A DNA stretch of 64,000 nucleotides from an uncultured bacterium (GCA_937951485.1 CALEDJ010000029.1:103718-167717), one strand, 5' to 3'; counted from the first letter of the stretch, positions 33,317-42,405 are shown. Numbers and translations: made by a program. The notes: a model not told the origin generated them from the letters alone.

Positions 33317-35968
33317 ATGATGATGCGCAGGTCGGAAGTGTGTTTGGCGGTGTTCTTGCTGATGGGGCTGTTGTGCGGCGGCGCGGCGCAAGCGCAGTAC
33401 CATTCGGCGGATACGGACAACGATTGGCAGATCAACCTCAGCGAACTGCTCCGGGTTATTCAGTTCTACAATACCGGCGCCTATCATTGCGAGGTCGGTA
33501 CGGAAGACGGGTATGGGCCCGGAACGGGCGACCAGGGCTGCGATCCGCATGACAGCGATTACGTGGGCGGCCCCGACTGGAAGATCGGCCTGTCGGAATT
33601 GCTGCGCCTCATCCAATTTTACAATTCTTGCGGTTACGAGGTGAATCCGGACGCCGAAGACGGCTTTTCCCCGGTCCCCTGCAACGGAAGTGAAGGGGAA
33701 GGGGAGGGCGAGGGCGAAGGGGAAGGATCGGGGTTTTCCTACACGGAATTGCGGGTGCAGTCGCTGACTGCGGCGCCCGGCGACACCGTCTTGCAGCATA
33801 TCCAACTGAATGCGGTCAACACCCAGCCGGGCCGCATTCAGTTTGATTTGTTCTTCAATGCCAATCGGCTCATCTATCAGACAGCCATCGGCGGCCCGAT
33901 AGTGGCCCTGGCAAACAAACAACTCACCATCACGAGAATCTCCAACGGCAATTACCGCTTCCTGATCGAAGACATCTCAAAAACGAGCCTGCCCCTGCAA
34001 TCGGGCACCCTCGTGTCCATCGCCTATGCCTTGTCGTCAGATGCGGCCTATGGTGAGAGCGTCCCCGTCTATGGCGCATCCGCCACAGCGCAGTCCATCC
34101 ACGGCGCTCCGCTCCCCCTTTCCGTCGTTAACGGCACCGTAACCGTCGGATGCCGCGCACCGGTGTTGCCGGTGGCGGATTTCATTGCGGACAAAGTCAC
34201 CGGACTGGAAGGCACGGCGGTGCAATTCACGGACATGTCGCGAGCGGGATGCGACCCGACAGACCCCGATGCGGGGCCGGTGACGGCGTGGTATTGGGAG
34301 TTCGGCGACGGTTTCGTCAGCGAAGAGCGGCATCCCCTGCATGTTTATGAGAATGTCGGCCTCTACACCGTTTCGTTGACGGTGTGGAACGGCGTGGGAG
34401 CGGACTCCATCACCCGGACTGATCTCATCGAAATTGTCCAGGGGGTGCGCGTGTACGTCAACAAGGCGACTCCTGCGCCGGAAGAGGGGCAAACAGGAGA
34501 GAGTTGGGAAACAGCCTTTGACACGATTCAGGCAGGCATTGACGCCGCAGCCGCCCGGGGCGGCGGCCAGGTGTGGGTTGCGGGGGGGCACTATGATGAA
34601 GTGCGCGCAAATCCGACCGGTTCCCTGATTATGCGCGAAGTGGTGCGCCTCTACGGCGGCTTTGTCGGCGTTGAAACCGAACGCGATCAACGCGATTTCG
34701 TCGGCAACGAAACCATCATAGACGGCAGCGCCGCGGCCGCGGGAGAACCGGCCGCCCATGTCATCATCGGCGCGAACAACGCCGTCCTGGATGGTTTCAT
34801 CATCACGGGCGGCCGCGCCCGCGCCATCACCGGCGTGCCCGGCAGTCAACAGGAAGGCGGGGGCATGTTGAATGCCGGCACTGCTCCCATCATCGCCAAC
34901 TGCCTGTTCATTGACAACACGGCGGAAACGATGGGCGGCGCCATATCCAACCGGAATACTTCCGTGCCGGTGCAAATCACCAATACCCTTTTCGTCGAGA
35001 ATAAGGTGATCAATACGGGCAATCCCGCCAGTTACGCCTTCGGCGGGGCCATTGCCAATTCCGAAGCGTCGGCGATCATTGTCGGTTGTGAGTTCATCGG
35101 CAATCAGGTGCAAACCTCGGCATACTGGCTTACCTACCCGTATGACGTACCCTCGCGGGCCTTGGGCGGCGCCATCTATAATTATGGTGCCGAGGCGACT
35201 TTCATCATCTGTAAATTCAACAACAATGCGGCGTATGCACAGGGCTACGGTTCCGGACAGATTAACAGTACCGTCTATGCAGCCAAGCCCGACGCCCTCG
35301 GCGGGGCAATGTACAACTCCTTCAGCAATGTTGTCATCGAACAGTCTTTCTTCCGCGCCAACCTGGCCCATACCAACAACAACGCGCCCTTCACCCGCGC
35401 GGGGGGGGCCGCCGTATTCAATGAACGCGGCAAGATGCTGATGACCAACAGTGCCGTGTTTGCCAATACCAGCAGGGATTTCAGCACCTCGCCGCGCGGC
35501 GCGGGCATTTTCAACGACACCTGCAACCAGCCCCGGGCTGTCGTCGTCACCAACTGCTCCATCGTCAGCAACATGGCCGATACCGCCAACACCGACCACG
35601 GCGGCGGCATGCACAGCAGGAACAGCACAGCCGCCATCGTCACCAATTCGGTCTTCTGGAACAATTCCGGCCTCGATCTTGCCGCAGAAGGCACCGCCCC
35701 GGTCGTCACGTATTGCAACATCGAAAAGCGGATTTTCAGCGGCGCCGGCAACTTCAGCGCCTCCCCCGGTTTCATTGCGATGAACACCGGCGACCTGCGC
35801 CTGCGCAGCACCTCCCCCTGCATTGATTCCGGAAGAGACGCCAGCGGCGCGGATTTCGGTTCGGTCGTCGTGGATATCCTGGGCGTGCCGCGCGGTTATG
35901 ACGGCCATCCCGGATTCGACGTGGACGGTTCGAATTACGATATCGGCGCGTACGAATATATCCCGTAA
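33317..35968 (+). CDS. Large secreted protein: dockerin-like pair, GE linker, cohesin-like and PKD domains, beta-helix
   Basis: An 883-residue exported protein. After a signal peptide (about residues 1-27) come two dockerin-like modules, DTDNDWQINLSELLRVIQFY and WKIGLSELLRLIQFYNSCGY, each followed by an EDGxxP tail, then a GEGEGEGEGEGEG linker near residue 130. A beta domain follows (LRVQSLTAAPGDTVLQHIQL to NGTVTVGC), with the spacing of a cohesin-like fold. A PKD domain follows (VTAWYWEFGDGFVSEERHP; GLYTVSLTVWNG). From about residue 375 a right-handed beta-helix runs to the end (DTIQAGIDAAAARGGGQVWV; AVLDGFIITGG; APIIANCLFIDNTAETMGGA). The last residues DIGAYEY are typical of polymorphic/choice-of-anchor beta-helix proteins. 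GTG 33311 is an alternative start. Confidence 0.85.
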   Translation: MMMRRSEVCLAVFLLMGLLCGGAAQAQYHSADTDNDWQINLSELLRVIQFYNTGAYHCEVGTEDGYGPGTGDQGCDPHDSDYVGGPDWKIGLSELLRLIQFYNSCGYEVNPDAEDGFSPVPCNGSEGEGEGEGEGEGSGFSYTELRVQSLTAAPGDTVLQHIQLNAVNTQPGRIQFDLFFNANRLIYQTAIGGPIVALANKQLTITRISNGNYRFLIEDISKTSLPLQSGTLVSIAYALSSDAAYGESVPVYGASATAQSIHGAPLPLSVVNGTVTVGCRAPVLPVADFIADKVTGLEGTAVQFTDMSRAGCDPTDPDAGPVTAWYWEFGDGFVSEERHPLHVYENVGLYTVSLTVWNGVGADSITRTDLIEIVQGVRVYVNKATPAPEEGQTGESWETAFDTIQAGIDAAAARGGGQVWVAGGHYDEVRANPTGSLIMREVVRLYGGFVGVETERDQRDFVGNETIIDGSAAAAGEPAAHVIIGANNAVLDGFIITGGRARAITGVPGSQQEGGGMLNAGTAPIIANCLFIDNTAETMGGAISNRNTSVPVQITNTLFVENKVINTGNPASYAFGGAIANSEASAIIVGCEFIGNQVQTSAYWLTYPYDVPSRALGGAIYNYGAEATFIICKFNNNAAYAQGYGSGQINSTVYAAKPDALGGAMYNSFSNVVIEQSFFRANLAHTNNNAPFTRAGGAAVFNERGKMLMTNSAVFANTSRDFSTSPRGAGIFNDTCNQPRAVVVTNCSIVSNMADTANTDHGGGMHSRNSTAAIVTNSVFWNNSGLDLAAEGTAPVVTYCNIEKRIFSGAGNFSASPGFIAMNTGDLRLRSTSPCIDSGRDASGADFGSVVVDILGVPRGYDGHPGFDVDGSNYDIGAYEYIP

Positions 35969-36011
35969 GAACCTTTTCCGGCCATGAATCGGCTGGCGCA
36001 GCGGGGGCGCG

Positions 36012-36680
36012 TCAGCCTTGTTTCTTTTTCTGTGCGCCGCTGTGCCACTGCGTCGCACAGCCCAAGGCCGTAATCATCCCCCAAACGCCCACCACGCCCA
36101 CATGCACCCATTGAGAGAACACCGGATCAGCGAGCCGCTCCTGCCAGTATGGCTGCACCAGCAGAAAAAACACGGCGCACACGCACAGCCATGCGCCGAT
36201 GGCCGCCGTCGCCGCCTTCATCAAAGGACGTTCCACGGCCAGCGCCAACAGCCCGCTTGCAAACCCGGCCCCCAACGTCGCCCAGGCAACCCACCAGTCC
36301 TGCCGTCCCTGCAGCACAGTCCATGCCGTCATCGCGCCTGCCAGCAACCCCACGCAGAAAACCCCGAGCCGGTACAGAAAAAACAACGCCATTGCGCCAC
36401 ATATGCCGCCCACCGCCAGCGCGATGCCGGTCACAACCAAATTGCCCTGGCTCAGCCAGCCCGCCATCGCCGCCGCCGCCGCGCCGGCCAGTATGAATCC
36501 TGTTGACGCAAGCACCAACCGGAAAAGGCGATATCCAAAGAAACAGTAGACCATCCCCGCCAGCAGCAGCACAATCCACACCCCATGGCCCTCATCCAGC
36601 GGCAACGATTCCAGATTCCAGGAGTGATTCTCGGGCATGTCCGGCCGTCCTTCCAGCACTTCGTGCGCATCCAGCGACAA
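36012..36680 (-). CDS. DUF4203/TMEM198-like membrane protein
   Basis: A 222-residue polytopic membrane protein with about seven hydrophobic segments, beginning after a polar head of 30 residues. VYCFFGYRLFRLVLASTGFI followed by glycine/alanine-rich helices matches the DUF4203 pattern, in which GxRLF closes the first membrane hairpin. Function of the family in bacteria is unknown. It converges on the beta-helix gene (43-nt gap) and is bounded upstream by a 300-nt region before the tRNA that holds no other gene I can support. Confidence 0.6.
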   Translation of the reverse strand: MSLDAHEVLEGRPDMPENHSWNLESLPLDEGHGVWIVLLLAGMVYCFFGYRLFRLVLASTGFILAGAAAAAMAGWLSQGNLVVTGIALAVGGICGAMALFFLYRLGVFCVGLLAGAMTAWTVLQGRQDWWVAWATLGAGFASGLLALAVERPLMKAATAAIGAWLCVCAVFFLLVQPYWQERLADPVFSQWVHVGVVGVWGMITALGCATQWHSGAQKKKQG

Positions 36681-36928
36681 TGGCGCATATCATACATCGC
36701 ACTCCCCGCCGTTGCGAACATCGCTCCGTTCGAGTCCCACGCCCCTTTCGTCGGCGATTCGCAGAGGAGAAGGGCCGCACTATCTCAACAGGCATTTTGC
36801 GATACGGACCTTCTTGATGCGTTCATGACCGGTTCAAACGGCAGGCAACTGGGCCATTCACTCGGATGGAGGTCGAGCATGTCCGTTTCGCATATCCGTG
36901 TCTTCGCCATTATTGTCTTCGCCATTAT

Positions 36929-36958
36929 TTGCATCATTTCGCCACCTTATGCTACACT
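36929..36958 (+). promoter_or_regulatory. Promoter of tRNA-Arg
   Basis: TTGCAT (36929-36934) and TACACT (36953-36958) are separated by 18 bp and would start transcription about 15 nt before the tRNA. Just upstream, TCTTCGCCATTATT is repeated in tandem. Confidence 0.45.
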
Positions 36959-36979
36959 TTTCATTATTCCTCCGATTGC

Positions 36980-37056
36980 GTACCTGTAGCTCAATTGGAT
37001 AGAGCGCTTGGCTACGGACCAAGAGGTTGGGGGTTCGAGTCCCTCCAGGTACGCCA
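36980..37056 (+). tRNA. tRNA-Arg(ACG)
   Basis: A complete 77-nt cloverleaf. The acceptor stem GTACCTG pairs with CAGGTAC, the D arm starts GCTC and closes with GAGC, the anticodon stem CTTGG/CCAAG holds loop CTACGGA with anticodon ACG, and the T arm has loop TTCGAGT between GGGGG and CCCTC. The discriminator is G and the CCA end is encoded. ACG is normally deaminated to ICG to read CGU, CGC and CGA. Confidence 0.96.
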
Positions 37057-37063
37057 GTAAAAT

Positions 37064-37094
37064 ACCCCTGTTTTCAAGGGGGTGGGCGTTTTTT
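37064..37094 (+). terminator. Probable terminator after tRNA-Arg
   Basis: ACCCCTG and CAAGGGGGT form a stem with a T-rich loop, and TTTTTT follows a few bases later. The spacing to the T-run is longer than ideal. Confidence 0.4.
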
Positions 37095-37412
37095 CGTCTG
37101 TCGCCCATCTGTATTCACCCACCGCATTTTGCCTGATGAGGCCCATTCGTGCGCGGAAAACGTTGCAACATTTTCGTGGCCCATTGCCAATGTCCCTGCG
37201 GCTGTGCTTCGGCGCCTTCGGGGTCCGGTCAGTTCGACGGATGCAAACGAAGCGCTCAGAAAAAATGTATTGCTCCGAATGGCGTCCTGTCGTTGCGGTC
37301 GGCCTTCTGACCGCGCTATGTATGCGACTGCATCGGCATGATGTCGCGGTGCGAAGATTAGCCACAACAGGTATTCAAGTCTTCCTTGCGTATGGATTGG
37401 GGCTTGCATTTC

Positions 37413-37441
37413 TTGACAATAACGAGCATAAATGCGATAAT
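37413..37441 (+). promoter_or_regulatory. Promoter upstream of the 165-aa unknown gene
   Basis: TTGACA (37413-37418) and GATAAT (37436-37441) are separated by exactly 17 bp. The predicted leader to ATG 37496 is about 48 nt. From 37057 to 37412 I see no gene; open frames there lack ribosome sites and conserved motifs. Confidence 0.6.
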
Positions 37442-37495
37442 TCATGAGAAGATACAGGTTTTTGTCACTGCCCGAAGGGGGATGAGGCGCAAAGT

Positions 37496-37993
37496 ATGGG
37501 CGTGCGCATGGGAGACGTTGTTTCGGATCTGACGGCGGGCCGCCTGCGGACCGGCGATCGTGCCCGTAATTGGGGGGATATTGCGCCGGACGAAATCCCG
37601 GGCATGCCCAAGAAACGCGATCCCGCCGGCGAAATCCGCGCCGGCTTCGGCAAGAACACCATGTCGCCGAGTATGGCGGCGTTGCGCACCATCAGCGTCA
37701 ATATGGAGCGGGCGCGGCGGATAGTGCCCAACATGGAACAGTTGCGGGAGGCATTCCAACAGCGCCGCGCTGAGGTGGAAGAAGCGGAACGCCGGGATGC
37801 CCGGAACCGGGCGGAATTCGTTCGGCCCGCTGAGGCGTCCGTCCGCCCGGAGCCTGCGCCGCGCGCGGTGAATGCGTTTCAGCAGGAGGAGGAGGCCGTG
37901 CGTGGCGCCCGGCAGGAACAGGTTCCCGCCCCCGTTTCTGCCCCGGTTCCCGAAGATGCGATGCCGCCGCGCCGGCTGGATGTGCGTATCTGA
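37496..37993 (+). CDS. Uncharacterised low-complexity protein (165 aa)
   Basis: Not recognised. The protein has a conserved-looking N-terminal half (DVVSDLTAGRLRTGDRARNW; AALRTISVNMERARRIVPNM), a charged helical middle (REAFQQRRAEVEEAERRDAR) and a Pro/Glu-rich tail (VPAPVSAPVPEDAMPPRRLD) that is probably disordered. There is no signal peptide or membrane segment. GATGAGG precedes ATG 37496; ATG 37508 is an alternative. A consensus promoter at 37413 supports expression. Confidence 0.55.
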   Translation: MGVRMGDVVSDLTAGRLRTGDRARNWGDIAPDEIPGMPKKRDPAGEIRAGFGKNTMSPSMAALRTISVNMERARRIVPNMEQLREAFQQRRAEVEEAERRDARNRAEFVRPAEASVRPEPAPRAVNAFQQEEEAVRGARQEQVPAPVSAPVPEDAMPPRRLDVRI

Positions 37994-38011
37994 CAATCCC
38001 TCAGGAGGAAT

Positions 38012-38118
38012 CCCGCCTTATCCGCCGGAGGCGGATGCACTTGGGACTGGCAGGTACCGCCGGGTGCGGCAGCCAAGGTCAACCCGCCTTATCCGCCGGA
38101 GGCGAACGCACTTGGGAC
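38012..38118. repeat. 36-bp direct repeat
   Basis: CCCGCCTTATCCGCCGGAGG followed by a similar run ending GCACTTGGGAC occurs at 38012-38047 and 38083-38118 (period 71), with two differences. TCCGCCGGAGGCGGA is also palindromic. The second copy supplies the TTGGGA -35 box of the next promoter. Confidence 0.75.
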
Positions 38119-38140
38119 CGACCTTGTATGATGCTATAAT
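38112..38140 (+). promoter_or_regulatory. Strong promoter of the S45-like gene
   Basis: TTGGGA (38112-38117), 17 bp, perfect TATAAT (38135-38140). Transcription should begin near 38147, only about 2 nt before the GTG at 38149, which implies a nearly leaderless mRNA or a later start codon. Confidence 0.65.
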
Positions 38141-38148
38141 CCCGGCTT

Positions 38149-40800
38149 GTGCATGGCATTGGCGACAGAAAAGCGTTTGTTTTGGAAGCAATTCGCGTCG
38201 TGGCGCTGCTTCTTCTGGCAGCGGCGGGACATGGCGAGGTTGTCGCTCCGCCCGTGGCGGCGGACCCGTGGGCCGAGGGGACGCTGTACCGCGATGAATG
38301 GGGCGTGCCGCATGTGTATGCGGACACGGCGCGGGGGCTGGGCTTTGTTTTTGGCTGGGCGCAGGCGGAGGATCATCTCGATGACATGCTGATGGCCTAT
38401 CGCATGGCCAACGGGCGGGTGGCGGAGGTATTGGGGGAGGGCTGGGCGGACTCGGACGCCTTCTCGCTGAAGATGGGCCATGCGCGGCTGGCCCGCGAGG
38501 CCTTTGCCGCCATGGACCCGTTCACCCGCGACCTCTGCACCGGTTTTTCGCAGGGCGTCAATGCGTGGATGCTGCAATATCCTGCGCTGGTTCCGGACTG
38601 GGCCGATGGGGTGCAGCCGTGGGACGTGCTCGCCCTCTGGCATGCCTTCCTGATGAGCATGGCGCCCTTCGATCTGCCCGACGGCTACCGGCGTCCGCGC
38701 GCCTCGGACACGGGCAACGCCTGGGCGCTGGCGCCGCACCGTACGGAAGAAGGCCGGACCGTTCTGGTGATTAATCCGCACCAGTACCATGACGGGCCGT
38801 TCCGGTGGTATGAGGCGCACCTGGTGTTGGGTGACATGGATGTCGCCGGGGCCGCGCTGATGGGGATACCTCTCGTGATTCAGGGGCACAATGGCTTTCT
38901 CGGGTGGGCGTTCACGCCCAATGAGGCGGATTTTGCGGATGTGTTTGAAGAGCAGTTTGCCACTTCGGAAGACACGCGCGCCGCCGCCGATCCGCGCAAC
39001 CCCGCGGCGGCCGCGGCGCAGGCCGCCGCATTCACCCAGGAACAGTGGCTTATGCTGAAGTATTTCGCGGAGTCCGTGCCGTTCTATGTGCGCACGCCGC
39101 AGGGCATGCAGGAACGGCGGGTGCCCGCGGTGATCACCGCGCGGGGCCCGCTCTTCGAGCGCGGCACACGGCGGATTTTCTCGTGGCGCATCGGGGGCTA
39201 CCGTGATTTGGGGGGCCTGTTCCAACTCTACGAAATGGCGCGGGCGCGCAATCTCCAGACTTTCCAGAATGCCCTGCTCATGCACCAAATCCCCTGTTTC
39301 CATGTGGTGTACGCGGATCGTGACGGGAACCTGTTTTATTGCTACAACGCCAAAGCGGGGGATCGGAATATGCCGGAACCCGCGTTGCGAGAACGCCTGG
39401 AAAGGGGGGCGGACTATCTGGACTGGAAACGCCCGGCCCCCGCCCATGTGGAGGCGATGACTTGGGCAAACCTGATTCCCCCCGCAATGCTTCCGCACCT
39501 GGTCAACCCGCCGTCGGGTTTCATCCAGGCCTGCGGCAATCCCCCCCAAGGGGCCACCGACGACCCCGTCTTTACCGTGCCGGACTGGCCCGCCTGGTTT
39601 ACCGGGGACCACGATTCCTACCGCGCGCAGCGCGCGCGGCAACTGCTGCGCGCCGGGAAGCGGTCTTTCCGCGATAGCCATGCCATGCTCTTCGACGTGG
39701 TGGCGCCCGCCGCGCTGGACATGGTTCCCATCCTGTTGCGCATGGCCGAGGTGCGCCCGGATTTCGTGCAGGCGTCGCACCCCGACCTTGTCACCGGCCT
39801 CGATATTCTTCGTTCCTGGAACGGCGTGGCTGACGTCAACGCCGTCGGCATGACGTATTACCACCTCTGGTGGACGATGCTTGCCGCGCGCAGCGGCTTC
39901 GTGCGCCCGCGCGATCCGCAACTTTATACCCTCATGCAGAGTAACACGCCCATGGCCCAGGAAATGGCGCTTGATGCCGCCGCCGACGCGGCCCGTTTCA
40001 TGCGCAACGAGTTTCAGTCCCTCTCCGTGCCCTGGGGGGATCTGCACCGTATCCGACGGGGCGACCGCGAGGAGGCCATGTCCGGCGCGCGCGCCGGCGA
40101 ACCCATTTTCTTGTCCGGCGTTCAGCCCCGCGAACCGGGACGCGTGCGGGCTTCCTACGGCTATGGTTTCGCCATGGCCGTGCAGTTCGGCGATCCGCCG
40201 GAAGCCGTGAGTCTCGCGCCTTTCGGCGCGTCCAATCGCCCCGAATCGCCGCATTTCGCCGACCAACTCCCGCTGATGCTGGAGAAACGGCTTAAGCGCA
40301 CGCGCTATACGCCGGATGCGGTGTGGCGCTATGCGCGCCGCGCGCGCGGCCGTCGTTTCGTGCTCTATCCCCTCGGTGTGGAAGGCGCGATTACCGCCAC
40401 GGCCCCGCAGGTTTTCGAGGCGCGTTTGAACACCGCGCCGGACCCGCCGTCCCCCGCCCCGCCGGACATGGCTCCGTTCACGCTTTATGTCGGTCCTGAA
40501 TATGTTCCCCTCAGCGCGCCGGTGCGATTTCTTATTGAACTGCGCGTGCCCGAGGAACTCTGTTCGGCTGAGAATCTGTCGCAACTCGCGATCTATGCCT
40601 ACCAACGGGGGCGCGGATGGTTCGCACTGCCGGACCAGCGCGCCGATGCAGGTCGGCGGCTCTTTGTCGCCGAAACGGAAGATGTCGAGGTCTTCGCCGT
40701 GCTGGGACCCGCGGCATTGCTCCGAAAAGCGCCGCCCAGAGGAACCGTTCCCCGCCCCGCATCCCGGGAAACACCGGTCATATCAGCATCGGAATCGTGA
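38149..40800 (+). CDS. Peptidase S45 (penicillin acylase-like) protein with altered nucleophile site
   Basis: An 883-residue member of the S45 Ntn-hydrolase superfamily. Family features include DEWGVPHVYADTARGLGFVF near the N-terminus, WAQAEDHLDDM, GFSQGVNAWM, GIPLVIQGHNGFLGWAFTPN, VVYADRDGNLFYCYNAK, and QACGNPPQGATDDP. A signal-like segment covers residues 12-30 (LEAIRVVALLLLAAAG), as expected for a periplasmic enzyme. The autoprocessing site normally reads GSNxW, with the Ser as nucleophile. Here it is DTGNAWALAP (Gly189-Asn190), so the serine appears to be missing. The GTG start at 38149 follows a promoter by only a few bases; a TTG at 38182 is possible. About 110 extra C-terminal residues form a beta-rich tail. 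Confidence 0.8.
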   Translation: MHGIGDRKAFVLEAIRVVALLLLAAAGHGEVVAPPVAADPWAEGTLYRDEWGVPHVYADTARGLGFVFGWAQAEDHLDDMLMAYRMANGRVAEVLGEGWADSDAFSLKMGHARLAREAFAAMDPFTRDLCTGFSQGVNAWMLQYPALVPDWADGVQPWDVLALWHAFLMSMAPFDLPDGYRRPRASDTGNAWALAPHRTEEGRTVLVINPHQYHDGPFRWYEAHLVLGDMDVAGAALMGIPLVIQGHNGFLGWAFTPNEADFADVFEEQFATSEDTRAAADPRNPAAAAAQAAAFTQEQWLMLKYFAESVPFYVRTPQGMQERRVPAVITARGPLFERGTRRIFSWRIGGYRDLGGLFQLYEMARARNLQTFQNALLMHQIPCFHVVYADRDGNLFYCYNAKAGDRNMPEPALRERLERGADYLDWKRPAPAHVEAMTWANLIPPAMLPHLVNPPSGFIQACGNPPQGATDDPVFTVPDWPAWFTGDHDSYRAQRARQLLRAGKRSFRDSHAMLFDVVAPAALDMVPILLRMAEVRPDFVQASHPDLVTGLDILRSWNGVADVNAVGMTYYHLWWTMLAARSGFVRPRDPQLYTLMQSNTPMAQEMALDAAADAARFMRNEFQSLSVPWGDLHRIRRGDREEAMSGARAGEPIFLSGVQPREPGRVRASYGYGFAMAVQFGDPPEAVSLAPFGASNRPESPHFADQLPLMLEKRLKRTRYTPDAVWRYARRARGRRFVLYPLGVEGAITATAPQVFEARLNTAPDPPSPAPPDMAPFTLYVGPEYVPLSAPVRFLIELRVPEELCSAENLSQLAIYAYQRGRGWFALPDQRADAGRRLFVAETEDVEVFAVLGPAALLRKAPPRGTVPRPASRETPVISASES

Positions 40801-40869
40801 CTGTGAGAATATACAATGTGTTGTTGGGAAACATTTACTCCCAAGTGGAAATCGGCAGGATGAAATTCC

Positions 40870-42405
40870 ATGCGTCTTTGCATATTGACATATCCAAGTC
40901 CGTGCACGTGGGTGCAGCACTATATTGCCGCTTTTCGCGCCGTGTGCGATACGATCGTAGTGGGGCCACAGCCCGATGCGGCGACGCTGGAAGCCTGGGG
41001 CCGTGATGACGCCGCGACCCTGACGCCGCAGAGTGACATCACCTGCGATTTCCGACAGGGTGGACTGGACCTGCTGACCTTGCTGCCCTCGGGCTGGACG
41101 CCGGACCTTGTCGTGGGTATTTCCGGCCTCGGCGGCGACCCGTTGTATGCGGATGTGGCGCGACTGCCCTGGCCCACGGCATTCATCACGGTGGACACAT
41201 GGCAGTGCCTGAACGACTACCGCCAGGCCATTCAGTATGATTTCGTCTTCGCAGCGCAGCGCGAATTTGTGCCTTTGCTGCAGGCGGCGGGATCGCGTCA
41301 TGTTTTCTGGTTGCCGCTGGCGTGTGATCCGGACATGCATCGTCCGGCGGATGTCGCGCCCACGCACGACATCGCTTTTGCGGGGTCCGCGACGTTGCCG
41401 GTGCATGCGGAGCGGCGGCGATTGCTTCGTGCGCTGGCCGGGCGCTTCTCTGTACTGGCCCGTGACGGGGTCTATGGTCCGCAGATGTGCCGCACCATGG
41501 CGCGGGGCCGCATCGTCTTCAACCATTCCGCGGTGCAGGAAGTGAACATGCGGATTTTTGAGGCGCTGGCGATGGGACGTCCGTTGTTGACCAACCGCGC
41601 CGCCGAGGCCAATGGGCTGTTTGATCTTTTCCGCGACGGCACGCACCTGGTCGCCTATGATTCGGAAACGGACCTCATGGAGAAGGCGGCGACGCTGCTG
41701 GCGGATGCGACGGGGCGCGGCGCCATCGCGGCGGCCGGTCGTGCGGAGGTCCTTGCGCGGCACACCTACGCACATCGCGTGCAGACCCTGCTGGAGACGG
41801 TGAGAAGCCACCTCCCCGCCACGCCGCCTTCGCGCCGACCCGCCTTTGAGGGGCTGGCGCTGGAGAATTATCTGCCCAACGCGCCCGGCGTGGTGGTGGA
41901 CCTGGGCTTGTGGCTGGGTGTCTCGCGCGTGGGTCTGCGGCGGCGCGGCGTCAGCCGCTTGATCGGCATACCCGCCGACATGGCGGAGGCCACGCGCCGC
42001 CGGGGTTCTTACGACGAGATGCTCCCGCTGATCGCCGCCCCGGTGGAACAGGCCGACACCGTTGTGGCCGCCGTGTCGGACAAAATGCGAATTCCCCTTG
42101 AAGACCTGATCTGGCGCGCGCGCCAACTGCTGCGCCCTGGCGGCGTTCTGGTGCTGGGATTCAGGCCGGAGGACCTGCACCGGTGGGGGCTGAAACCCGA
42201 CGCGGCAACGATGGGTCCATGGTTTGAGGCGCGCGAGTTCCACCTGCGGCTTATCGGACCGCCCCTGAGCACCGGCGGCCGCGTCATCCTCGCCCGCAAG
42301 CGCACCCGCCGCCTCGCCGCCATCGTGTCGGAACTTTACCACCGCCTGGATGTTCCGGGATTGGACATCGGCGATGTGCTGCGCCGCATCCCGCCGGGCT
42401 GGTAA
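40870..42405 (+). CDS. CgeB-like glycosyltransferase fused to a methyltransferase-like domain
   Basis: A 511-residue two-part protein. Residues 1-320 resemble CgeB/DUF3880 proteins and GT-B glycosyltransferases: PCTWVQHYIAAFRAVCDTIV, AFITVDTWQCLNDYRQAI, FWLPLACDPDMHRP, DIAFAGSATLPVHAERRRLL and the donor-site RIFEALAMGRPLLTNRAAE. Residues 340-510 look like a degenerate Rossmann methyltransferase: GVVVDLGLWLGVSRVGLRRR at the motif I position lacks the usual GxGxG, while LIWRARQLLRPGGVLVLGF keeps the post-motif pattern. AGGATGA lies about 9 nt before ATG 40870. The fusion suggests a combined glycan-modifying role, or a methyltransferase part that only binds. Confidence 0.75.
   Translation: MRLCILTYPSPCTWVQHYIAAFRAVCDTIVVGPQPDAATLEAWGRDDAATLTPQSDITCDFRQGGLDLLTLLPSGWTPDLVVGISGLGGDPLYADVARLPWPTAFITVDTWQCLNDYRQAIQYDFVFAAQREFVPLLQAAGSRHVFWLPLACDPDMHRPADVAPTHDIAFAGSATLPVHAERRRLLRALAGRFSVLARDGVYGPQMCRTMARGRIVFNHSAVQEVNMRIFEALAMGRPLLTNRAAEANGLFDLFRDGTHLVAYDSETDLMEKAATLLADATGRGAIAAAGRAEVLARHTYAHRVQTLLETVRSHLPATPPSRRPAFEGLALENYLPNAPGVVVDLGLWLGVSRVGLRRRGVSRLIGIPADMAEATRRRGSYDEMLPLIAAPVEQADTVVAAVSDKMRIPLEDLIWRARQLLRPGGVLVLGFRPEDLHRWGLKPDAATMGPWFEAREFHLRLIGPPLSTGGRVILARKRTRRLAAIVSELYHRLDVPGLDIGDVLRRIPPGW

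Noticed and set aside
34037-36058. Open frame of 673 residues opposite the beta-helix gene
   Set aside because: Antisense of a protein with clear signal peptide, PKD and beta-helix repeats; no ribosome site.
37012-37365. Short frame ending in WRDSNPQPLGP
   Set aside because: This ending is the usual translation of an antisense tRNA gene, here tRNA-Arg at 36980-37056.
38134-40605. Open frame of 823 residues opposite the S45-like gene
   Set aside because: Antisense shadow; the plus strand has family motifs and a strong promoter.
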